A stretch of DNA of 14,253 bases from assembly GCA_014730235.1 (NCBI GenBank), contig WJIO01000248.1, positions 1 through 14,253 on the forward strand, in the 5' to 3' direction. Positions within the stretch are counted from its first letter, which is position 1; the number at the start of each line of letters is the position of its first letter. The stretch is from Candidatus Poribacteria bacterium (lineage in GTDB: Bacteria > Poribacteria > DTPJ01 > WJIO01). The notes beneath the pieces were generated by a model, which did not search any database, was not told where the DNA came from, and saw nothing but the letters and a program-made list of their open reading frames with translations. Positions 7,354-13,647 of this stretch are shown here, piece after piece. The position numbers and the translations under genes were made by a program.

Positions 7354-7429
7354 AGCTGAGGGATAACCATACTGAACCCGCAAGAGCAAGAGTTTTCACA
7401 GACATAAATTTTATACCGAGCGATTTTTT

Positions 7430-7458
7430 TTGACTTGAAAGTTTTAATGTGTTAAAAT
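7430..7458 (+). promoter_or_regulatory. Sigma-70 type extended -10 promoter for the LamG gene
   Basis: TTGACT (7430-7435), a 17-bp spacer and TAAAAT (7453-7458), with TG one base before the -10 hexamer. TTTTAATGTGTTA at 7442-7454 is identical to the promoter at 278-306. The predicted leader is about 60 nt to ATG 7526. The promoter begins right at the right edge of repeat copy 2. Confidence 0.75.
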
Positions 7459-7525
7459 TCCCTTATCGGTATTTATCAATAATATTAATTGACTTTTTTC
7501 ATAGTTTTGAAAGGGGTAAAATTCA

Positions 7526-8338
7526 ATGAAGTGTGAAAAAGATTTATTGAAGAAATCAGCTCATTTTATCATGGTTGGTATTTTAATAACATTCGTTATT
7601 ACTGGTTCACTTAGAGCTGACGTTGTTGCTGATGGATTGGTTGCCTATTGGTCCTTTGATGATGATACCATTGATGGGGATAATATTGCGGATATTGTAG
7701 GTGGAAATGACGGAATTCTAAACGGTGGCAATCTGGTGGCAAATGGAAAGATAAACTCCGCAATTGAATTTGATGGCGCGACTGAAATTGATATACCAGG
7801 TACTGAAGACCTGAATTTCAATGGCGCTGAGGAGATGACAGTAGCAGCATGGTTTAATCCTGACAGCGATGATCCTGTCGGTAATCAGGCAGCGGCTGGA
7901 TGCTGTGGTTCTATTGTAGCCCAGAGAGATGTTAACGGTTGGGCGTTAAGATATGACGGCAGAAATCCCGGACAGGAAATCGAATTTATTGTATCTCCAG
8001 GCTGGCAGGGAGATGCAGGATTTGGAGCCGCAAAGGTAGAACCAAATGGGTGGCATTATATTACCGGAGTTGTGGCTGTAGATATTATGAGGGTGTATCT
8101 GGACGGTGAATTGGTCATGGAACAACCTTTCTCAGGGCCTATGTCCACTACCGGAACTGAAACTGAAATAGGTTTAGCCAGTGATGGCAGCTTTATAGGG
8201 ATGATTGATGAAGTGGCTATATACAACAGGGCTTTGTCTGACGAAGAGGTAATGCAGAATTATGGATCAAACGTATTTTTCTCCGTTGACTACAGGAATA
8301 AACTGGCTATCTGTTGGGGTGATGTAAAAAGCAAATAG
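7526..8338 (+). CDS. Secreted LamG-domain (concanavalin-like) protein
   Basis: The protein has 270 residues, with AAAGGGG about 9 nt before ATG 7526. A basic N-terminus (KCEKDLLKK), a hydrophobic core (FIMVGILITFVITG) and LRA before D32 make a good signal peptide. A single LamG jelly roll follows at about 36-245: the classic GLVAYWSFDD opening, EEMTVAAWFNPDSDD, GWHYITGVVAVDIMRVYLDG and the closing GMIDEVAIYNRALSDEEV. Such domains bind glycans or protein ligands outside the cell. Four cysteines, including a CC pair near residue 130, could form a disulfide. Residues 252-268 repeat the tail motif seen in the 4558 gene (F-x-V-D-x3-K-L-x3-W-G-x-V-K). It has its own promoter (7430-7458) and lies upstream of the GH-A gene, separated from it by repeat copy 3. 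Confidence 0.9.
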   Translation: MKCEKDLLKKSAHFIMVGILITFVITGSLRADVVADGLVAYWSFDDDTIDGDNIADIVGGNDGILNGGNLVANGKINSAIEFDGATEIDIPGTEDLNFNGAEEMTVAAWFNPDSDDPVGNQAAAGCCGSIVAQRDVNGWALRYDGRNPGQEIEFIVSPGWQGDAGFGAAKVEPNGWHYITGVVAVDIMRVYLDGELVMEQPFSGPMSTTGTETEIGLASDGSFIGMIDEVAIYNRALSDEEVMQNYGSNVFFSVDYRNKLAICWGDVKSK

Positions 8339-8341
8339 ATA

Positions 8342-8422
8342 AAATAGTTTTGGTTTTTCCGGGTTTAGTGTGATAATAATAAGAAATCTCTATATTCTGT
8401 CATTCTTGCTTGCACAGGAAGG
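8342..8422. repeat. Palindromic repeat element, copy 3 (left half only)
   Basis: The left outer arm (tagttttggtttttccgggtt, from 8345) and inner segment match copy 2. The hairpin arm TGTCATTCTTGC ends at 8409. The matching right half is degraded: cacaggaagg reads where caggaatgaca would be expected, and the gene at 8423 begins there. The segment 8375-8409 is an inverted match (31 of 35) to copy 4 at 10183-10217. Confidence 0.7.
8416..8422 (+). promoter_or_regulatory. Repeat-derived ribosome binding site directly abutting ATG 8423
   Basis: AGGAAGG ends on the base before ATG 8423, which is too close for normal use of that ATG. The in-frame ATGs at 8435 and 8438 are 12 and 15 nt downstream and may be the real starts. 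The purine stretch lies in the degraded right arm of repeat copy 3. Confidence 0.4.
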
Positions 8423-10192
8423 ATGGTTTTAATTATGATGTTTCCGGCTTATATTGCTATATTGGGAATTATTGCGAATGTCAGAGCAGATGCGAACATG
8501 GCAAATCCCATAAGACTTTCTTCAGATGGTTGGTTTCGATACGAAAACAATAAGCACTATATACCATTAGGTGGTTTTCATGGTAACGTTATTCCTATTT
8601 CTCTGCTTAATTTAACAGAGGAAGAGAAAAAACATTTTGAACCACGATTATGGAACGGTCATATTGATCTTTATGATGCTACAGAAAAGGTATTGCATCA
8701 GTGGTTCAGCTTTTTACAGGAAAATGGTGTAACAAGTCTTAGACTTTTCCCAAGAGCAAACGTTGGAGTTGATGTGCTGGATTTGTGCGGTAAGGTGAAT
8801 ATGGAGTTATGGGAAGCTTTTCATCGGGCCTTTACTACTGCCGCAGATTATGATATACGGTTTTTGCTCCAGATAATGCCAGAACCGGGTAGAACAGGCT
8901 ATCTCAACAAAGACGCGCTGAAAAAACATGTATTACCTAAATTCACCGACGAAGATAAAAAGGAACTTACTCCCTCACAAAAGCACTTTATACTGGAAAA
9001 AGACACAGTCAGTATGAGGAAATATTTCACCGATCCTGATGTTCTGGAATGTCATAAGCTTTATCTTAGGCGCGTTCTAAAGCTTGTAGCGGATGAACCC
9101 CAGATTTTTGCCCTGGAAATATATAACGAACAGGGTTGGGGTGGTGTAAAAGTCAATGACAAATGGGAACACAGCTTTAATTATTTTCTGGAAAATGATG
9201 AAATTCAGTGGTCAAAGGAGATCACAGAAGCCATAAAGCAGGAACTACCGGAAATGCCGGTGTGCTTGTCTCATCCGGGCTTTGGAGTAACGGGTTTTGA
9301 TCCTTTCAGATGGAGTATAGGTGCAGGTGTGGATTTTTACTCACAGCACTTATACGCTGGTCTCTGTGGTGCAGAGGAAGACATTGACTTTTCAGCAGTC
9401 ACAGCCGCAACCTCCGCTATAATAAGCGCGGCTATACCCAATTCTCCCGGTGAATGGGGAATATTGGACAGTAAAGCACCTGCAAATATAAGACACAGAG
9501 GACATCGCGACGCTATATGGCTTAATATGCTTACCGGTAGCAATGGTTTCATGCAGTGGGAGTATGATTTTCCACAGGAGTATAAATGGGTCAAGAAGGT
9601 ATACGATTCTATACCTGAAGGTTTCAAACCGGATTTTTCAGACCATGTATCAGTGGAGATCGTTGAGGAGTATAAAGCGTTTCAGACGGATACCCGCTAT
9701 CCCATGTTTTCTTCAGAGGAATGGTTTAATCCATGGGAGTTTAACCGTTTGAAGCATAAGGACGAAAACATAAGGAAAATATATGCCGCATACTGGAAAT
9801 CTCTGGAAGATGGTGTACCTATACATTTTACTATGAACGGAGATGATTCTATACTGTTGGAAGATTTCCTGTCGGGAAAGTTATCAACCGAAAAAGCTAT
9901 AGAAGCAGAAGGCGGCTATCAGCTATCATACCTACCATTGAGTAATGGCGATAAGCGCATTTATATAGCATACCTGCGGAGTCGCAAGATAGAGAATTTC
10001 AGTGGTCATATTCTCGGTGTACCTGTGAAGAGGTCTTTGGATGTTATAGTTAACCAACCAGTTAGTTATACAATACAGATAATTGATCTTAACACAGAAG
10101 ACATTTCAGTATATACAGCCGCCGGTAAAAGGGAATTTCATCTGGGAGATAAGTCTGACCATGACTTTGTTCTTGTAATATCGCAGGAATGA
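8423..10192 (+). CDS. Secreted clan GH-A glycoside hydrolase (GH5-like TIM barrel)
   Basis: The protein has up to 589 residues; ATG 8435 or 8438 is an alternative start (see ribosome site). A hydrophobic N-terminus (MMFPAYIAILGIIANVRADA) looks like a signal peptide with cleavage near A22 or A24, but it lacks basic residues before the core. The barrel contains GVTSLRLFPRAN (about 102-113), FLLQIMPEP (about 147-155), LEIYNEQGW with N235-E236 as likely acid/base, QHLY with H309 and Y311 as the usual beta-6 pair, and SPGEWG with E344 as likely nucleophile. These spacings fit clan GH-A retaining enzymes such as cellulases and mannanases; the family and substrate are not resolved. A beta-rich C-terminal domain of about 100 residues follows. 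The last codons (Q-E-stop) lie in repeat copy 4. The gene is between inverted half-repeats. Confidence 0.75.
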   Translation: MVLIMMFPAYIAILGIIANVRADANMANPIRLSSDGWFRYENNKHYIPLGGFHGNVIPISLLNLTEEEKKHFEPRLWNGHIDLYDATEKVLHQWFSFLQENGVTSLRLFPRANVGVDVLDLCGKVNMELWEAFHRAFTTAADYDIRFLLQIMPEPGRTGYLNKDALKKHVLPKFTDEDKKELTPSQKHFILEKDTVSMRKYFTDPDVLECHKLYLRRVLKLVADEPQIFALEIYNEQGWGGVKVNDKWEHSFNYFLENDEIQWSKEITEAIKQELPEMPVCLSHPGFGVTGFDPFRWSIGAGVDFYSQHLYAGLCGAEEDIDFSAVTAATSAIISAAIPNSPGEWGILDSKAPANIRHRGHRDAIWLNMLTGSNGFMQWEYDFPQEYKWVKKVYDSIPEGFKPDFSDHVSVEIVEEYKAFQTDTRYPMFSSEEWFNPWEFNRLKHKDENIRKIYAAYWKSLEDGVPIHFTMNGDDSILLEDFLSGKLSTEKAIEAEGGYQLSYLPLSNGDKRIYIAYLRSRKIENFSGHILGVPVKRSLDVIVNQPVSYTIQIIDLNTEDISVYTAAGKREFHLGDKSDHDFVLVISQE

Positions 10193-10220
10193 CAGCATAT
10201 AGAAGTTTCTTATTATTTCC
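10183..10220. repeat. Palindromic repeat element, copy 4 (half copy, reverse orientation)
   Basis: Read on the minus strand, this is aataataagaaacttctat, then atgctgtcattcctgc, matching the left inner segment of copy 2 (7303-7337; 31 of 35) and of copy 3 (31 of 35). It is therefore an inverted left half, not a right half. It overlaps the 3' end of the GH-A gene and supplies its stop codon (TGA 10190-10192). Similarity fades beyond about 10220. Confidence 0.75.
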
Positions 10221-10255
10221 AGATCATACCTTGAAGAAATATAAAAATAAATCAT

Positions 10256-10672
10256 ATGAAAAGATATGAAATAATAGACCATACTGCTGATATAGGTATT
10301 ACTGCTTATGGTAGGGATTTGCCTGAAACTTTTTCGAATGCAGCCTATGCCATGTTCGATATTCTTACTGAAATTGATGGTATCAGAGAAATTCAGAGTA
10401 ACGATATAAAAGTTTCAGCAGATGATATTCAGGACCTGTTAATCGCATGGCTGGATGAACTGCTTTTTATATACGAAACTGAGTATTTTCTTTGCAGAAG
10501 AACAGCTATTGAGTATATAGACGAAACCAGTCTAAAAGCCCATGTCTTCGGGGAGAAAATCGATCCCCGAAGACATGATATAAAGCTGGAAATAAAAAGT
10601 GTTACATATCATCAGCATAAGGTAGAAAAAACAGAAGATGGCTATCAGGCAAGGGTTATATTCGATTTATAA
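10256..10672 (+). CDS. Archease (RtcB RNA ligase activator family)
   Basis: The protein has 138 residues, the usual length. Archease speeds guanylylation and turnover of the RNA ligase RtcB, acting in the cytosol in RNA repair or tRNA ligation. Family marks are clear: YEIIDHTADIGI at the N-terminus with D12, the middle LIAWLDELLFIYETE, then GEKIDPRRHDIKLEIKSVTYH (about 99-119) and the terminal IFDL with D137; the Asp and His residues are the known metal-site type. No RtcB gene is in the window. The Shine-Dalgarno signal is weak (GAAG about 18 nt away, then an A/T-rich stretch). Its DNA contains a perfect 14-bp inverted repeat at 10541-10577. It converges on the minus-strand operon with only 9 nt between stops. 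Confidence 0.93.
   Translation: MKRYEIIDHTADIGITAYGRDLPETFSNAAYAMFDILTEIDGIREIQSNDIKVSADDIQDLLIAWLDELLFIYETEYFLCRRTAIEYIDETSLKAHVFGEKIDPRRHDIKLEIKSVTYHQHKVEKTEDGYQARVIFDL
10541..10577. repeat. Perfect 14-bp inverted repeat inside the archease gene
   Basis: CATGTCTTCGGGGA (10541-10554) and TCCCCGAAGACATG (10564-10577) are exact reverse complements with a 9-nt loop. The encoded segment, AHVFGEKIDPRRHD, is ordinary archease sequence, so the symmetry lies in codon choice and not in an insertion. It is unrelated in sequence to the GTCATTCCTGC repeat family. Confidence 0.85.
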
Positions 10673-10681
10673 ATTTTTAAC

Positions 10682-11815
10682 TTACCAGTTAGTTAAGGCC
10701 CCATCAAGCCTGTGAAGTCTTGGTGGAGTTACCTTCTGGTATGGATGCTTTTTAGCTTCTTCTTCGTTAAACTCCACGCCTAATCCCGGTGCATCCGGCG
10801 GCAACAGATATCCATCCTCCCATTTCATCTGAACCGGGAATACGTTGGTAAGTGATGTTCCCGGCTTTCGGGGCATTTCCTGAACACCAAAATTGGTGCT
10901 GGCAAGATCAAGATGAAGACATGCAGCCGTTGACACAGGACCTAATGGGTTATGAGGCGCGATGTTTATGTAATGAGTCTCACACCATCCGGTTATTTTT
11001 TTCGCTTCAGTGATTCCTCCCACAATACACAGGTCAATGCGTGCATAGTCAATTAAATCCTCCTCCACAAGTTCCCGAAACTCCCATTTTGTGGCGTAAT
11101 GCTCTCCGGCGGCGATAGGTGCTGCTACATGCTTTCTCAGGTTATGGAAAGATGAAGTGTTTTCTGAGCGCAGGGGGTCTTCAAGAAAGAACGGTCGGAA
11201 TGGCTCTAATCCCCGGCAAAGGGCTACTGTATGGGGTGGATCAAGCCTTGTGTGAATATCAATACATATCTCTATATCATCACCTACGGCTTTTCGTATG
11301 GCTTCAAAACGTTTAATACTACTTCGCACAGCCCTGGATGGTTCAAGTATATTCGGTGTTTCATCAGACAGGCCAAAGCGCACAAATTTCCAGCCTTCAT
11401 CTACAATCTTTCTGGCGTTTTCCGCTATTTGTTCCGGTGTTGATCCGCCAATGTGGGGATAGCATACGGCTTTCTGGCGCACCAGACCGCCCAGGAGATT
11501 ATATACGGGCTGATCAAGAACTTTGCCCTTTATATCCCATAGAGCAATATCAATGGCACTCATAGCCGATGATACCACCTTGCCACCAGGGAAAAACGCA
11601 CCTCTGAGCATTACCTGCCATATATGTTCTGTGCGCATGGGATCTTCACCTATGATTAACTCACCAAGATGATCCATTGCTCCAGCAACTGCAAGCTCTT
11701 TCCATGTAATACCCGCTTCACCTACACCATAAATCCCTGTATCAGTTTCTACTTTCACAAATGTCAAATTGCGTCCATTGCCGACGATATAAGGTTTTAC
11801 CGCTGTGATTTTCAT
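10682..11815 (-). CDS. Enolase-superfamily sugar-acid dehydratase, galactonate dehydratase-like
   Basis: The protein has 377 residues from the ATG at 11815. AAAGGA (11829-11824) is 8 nt from this ATG but abuts the in-frame ATG at 11824, so the shorter start is preferred. The family abstracts a proton alpha to a carboxylate; dehydratase members convert sugar acids to 2-keto-3-deoxy acids. The capping domain is residues 1 to about 115. The barrel gives the metal ligands D186 (IDIHTR), E212 (FLEDP) and E238 (AAGEH), with H188 and H288 (APHNPLGPVS) as catalytic candidates. The APHNPLGP and TAACLHLD stretches favour a D-galactonate dehydratase-like subgroup over mannonate dehydratase. The exact substrate is unknown. 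It is the last gene of a minus-strand operon, 20 nt after the ABC exporter gene. Confidence 0.85.
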   Translation of the reverse strand: MKITAVKPYIVGNGRNLTFVKVETDTGIYGVGEAGITWKELAVAGAMDHLGELIIGEDPMRTEHIWQVMLRGAFFPGGKVVSSAMSAIDIALWDIKGKVLDQPVYNLLGGLVRQKAVCYPHIGGSTPEQIAENARKIVDEGWKFVRFGLSDETPNILEPSRAVRSSIKRFEAIRKAVGDDIEICIDIHTRLDPPHTVALCRGLEPFRPFFLEDPLRSENTSSFHNLRKHVAAPIAAGEHYATKWEFRELVEEDLIDYARIDLCIVGGITEAKKITGWCETHYINIAPHNPLGPVSTAACLHLDLASTNFGVQEMPRKPGTSLTNVFPVQMKWEDGYLLPPDAPGLGVEFNEEEAKKHPYQKVTPPRLHRLDGALTNW

Positions 11816-11823
11816 GTCTTCCA

Positions 11824-11829
11824 TCCTTT
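11824..11829 (-). promoter_or_regulatory. Ribosome binding site choosing the enolase-superfamily start
   Basis: On the minus strand, AAAGGA lies 8 nt before ATG 11815 but touches the alternative ATG 11824. The protein starting MKITAVKPYIV from the inner ATG also fits the usual N-terminus of the family. Confidence 0.65.
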
Positions 11830-11835
11830 ACTTTC

Positions 11836-13644
11836 TTAATTTGACCTGAACTGAGCTTCGCATAGTTTACTATATAGACCGTTGTGTTCCATTAATTGGG
11901 AATGTGTGCCTGATTCAACAATCTCACCATTATTCATTACAACAATTTTATCAGCATTTACAACAGTGGAGAGACGATGGGCAATAACAAAGGTTGTCCT
12001 GTCGCTCATGAGGTTTTCCAGGGCTTCCTGTATCAGTGACTCAGATTCAGTATCCAGAGATGATGTAGCTTCATCCAATATAAGTATTCTTGGGTTTTTC
12101 AATATAGCCCTGGCAATAGCCAACCGCTGTCTTTGTCCACCTGATATCTGCGCTCCTCTTTCACCTATAGGTGTATCATAACCCCGGGGGAGTTTTTCTA
12201 TGAATTCATGGGCATTTGCGCTTTTTGCGGCGTGGATTACCTCTTCTTCCGTGGCATTAAATTTACCATAAGCGACGTTTTCCCTGACTGTGCCTCCAAA
12301 GATAACTGTTTCCTGAGGAACCAGGCCAACCTGTTCCCTGAGGGATTTAAGCGTTACGCCGGATATGGATTGACCGTCTATGCTTATATCACCATTTTTT
12401 ATCTCATAGAATCTGGTCAGCAGACTTACCAGAGTGGATTTACCTGCCCCGCTGGGGCCTACCAGAGCGATTGTCTCACCAGCTCTGGCCTCCAGATTAA
12501 TATTTTCCAGAACAGATTTACTGCCGTTATATGCAAAAGTTACATCGCTGAATACCACATCACCTTTGATGGTAGGTATTTCTATTGCACCGGGGATATC
12601 ATGGGGTTCGGGGTGGGTATCCATTATCTCAAATATCCTGTCGGCTGAGGCCAGGGCCTGCTGGAAGGCGGCGTTGAATGTTCCCAGAGTTTTAACAGGC
12701 TTGTATATTGATCCTACCATGCCAATGAATGCTATAAACCATCCAGTGGATAGCCTACCGGTTATAACCTGCCAGAACCCAAGCCAGAAAACACTTACCA
12801 ATCCTAATGCAGTTATTATCTCAATTATAGGCAGAAAATAAGCAGAAAGCCTGACACGTTTCATGGCTGCGGAATATTTCTGCTTGTTTTCCTGGGTAAA
12901 ACGCTGTCTTTCCCAATCTTCAGTGGCAAAGCTTTTGATAATCTTAATTCCAAAAATGGTGCGTTCAAGATAAGATGAAATATCAGCAACTTTTTCCTGT
13001 ATTCTACTGCTTGCACCTTTGATGCGTCGGCCAAAGCGATTTATGACATATATAGCAGGGGGGAAAATCAAAGCTGTCAGGATTGTCAACTGCCAGCTTG
13101 TAATAATCATCATGACCAGCACAACAATCACAGTCGCACCAGCTTTTATTACATCTGCTAAAGAATTTACAGCATTTTGCAACATGGACATGTCGTTGGT
13201 TCCTCGGGACATAATATCCCCGGTTCGCCTCTCAGAAAAAAATCTCAGGGGGAAATGCAGAAGCCTGTTATATAGATCATTGCGAAGATGCAGAATAAGC
13301 TTTTGACCAACCCTAGCCATAGAATATTTGTGAATAAATGACAATATGCCCTTTATCAGGAATAAAGCCAGTATAGAAAGAGCTACATACGTCACCAGCA
13401 TTAAGGCAGCTCTCGTATCTGCTAGACTTATTGTTATTTTATACTGATCCGGCAGCTTTTTCAGGAACTCCACAGAAGTCGGCAGACCCTTATTATCAAT
13501 AACATTAATGGCATCTATGGTATCGGCCAGTATACTCAGATACCCCATTTCGCAGATAGCTATGAAAAAGGTGCATAATACAGCAATCGCTATGGAAACG
13601 GAATAAGGTAATATATATTTAAGCAATCGAGTTGATGTTTTCAT
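11836..13644 (-). CDS. MsbA-type ABC exporter (half-transporter, fused membrane and ATPase domains)
   Basis: The protein has 602 residues, typical for a homodimeric type IV ABC exporter in the inner membrane. The membrane domain has six predicted helices (about 12-35, 82-105, 163-182, 185-203, 268-290, 302-325). The segment between helices 1 and 2 (about 40-78) is longer than in many MsbA proteins. The ATPase domain follows from about 360: Walker A GPSGAGKST (396-404), Q-loop Q444, signature SGGQ (501-504), Walker B ILILDE (520-525; catalytic E525), D-loop SSLD and switch H556. All catalytic residues are intact. Substrates of relatives include lipid A, lipids, peptides and drugs; nothing here identifies the cargo. 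The gene starts 3 nt after the methyltransferase stop, so translation is probably coupled. Confidence 0.95.
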   Translation of the reverse strand: MKTSTRLLKYILPYSVSIAIAVLCTFFIAICEMGYLSILADTIDAINVIDNKGLPTSVEFLKKLPDQYKITISLADTRAALMLVTYVALSILALFLIKGILSFIHKYSMARVGQKLILHLRNDLYNRLLHFPLRFFSERRTGDIMSRGTNDMSMLQNAVNSLADVIKAGATVIVVLVMMIITSWQLTILTALIFPPAIYVINRFGRRIKGASSRIQEKVADISSYLERTIFGIKIIKSFATEDWERQRFTQENKQKYSAAMKRVRLSAYFLPIIEIITALGLVSVFWLGFWQVITGRLSTGWFIAFIGMVGSIYKPVKTLGTFNAAFQQALASADRIFEIMDTHPEPHDIPGAIEIPTIKGDVVFSDVTFAYNGSKSVLENINLEARAGETIALVGPSGAGKSTLVSLLTRFYEIKNGDISIDGQSISGVTLKSLREQVGLVPQETVIFGGTVRENVAYGKFNATEEEVIHAAKSANAHEFIEKLPRGYDTPIGERGAQISGGQRQRLAIARAILKNPRILILDEATSSLDTESESLIQEALENLMSDRTTFVIAHRLSTVVNADKIVVMNNGEIVESGTHSQLMEHNGLYSKLCEAQFRSN

Positions 13645-13647
13645 TCT

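Larger units (their letters stand above)
7226..7425. repeat. Nested palindromic repeat element, copy 2 (most complete)
   Basis: Outer arms at about 7271-7306 and 7363-7396 are inverted repeats (core GGGTTCAGTGTGGT on the left against GGGTTCAGTATGGT on the right after reverse complementing; roughly 28 of 36 bases overall). Between them sits a 12-bp hairpin. Further out, tataaatttta at 7226 and ataaatttta near 7404 extend the symmetry. The left inner segment (7303-7337) matches copies 3 and 4, and the right flank matches copy 1. This copy is the best template for defining the family. Confidence 0.75.
7183..7525. other. Intergenic region with two repeat elements and a promoter
   Basis: This 343-nt stretch has no gene. 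From left to right it holds a short degenerate repeat (7243-7271), the nested palindromic element copy 2 (about 7226-7425) with its central hairpin (7326-7353), and the promoter at 7430-7458 that serves the LamG gene. No T-rich intrinsic terminator for the anti-sigma gene was recognised. Confidence 0.7.

Noticed and set aside
8369-8422. N-terminal extension of the GH-A protein upstream of 8423
   Set aside because: The frame is open back to 8369 and would add basic residues useful for a signal peptide, but only a rare ATT codon (8402) could start there and the sequence is repeat DNA.
1-10220. CRISPR array
   Set aside because: The repeated GTCATTCCTGC segments are palindromic, irregularly spaced over kilobases and in both orientations; there are no regular spacers and no cas genes.
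10673-10700. Bidirectional terminator between archease and the dehydratase
   Set aside because: Only a 6-bp A/T-rich inverted match (TTAACT with AGTTAA) is present in the 9-nt gap and adjoining codons; too weak to call.
12208-12841. Plus-strand open frames of 135-146 codons inside the ABC exporter gene
   Set aside because: They lie opposite a gene with intact Walker and signature motifs, show no ribosome sites or recognisable domains, and are antisense shadows.
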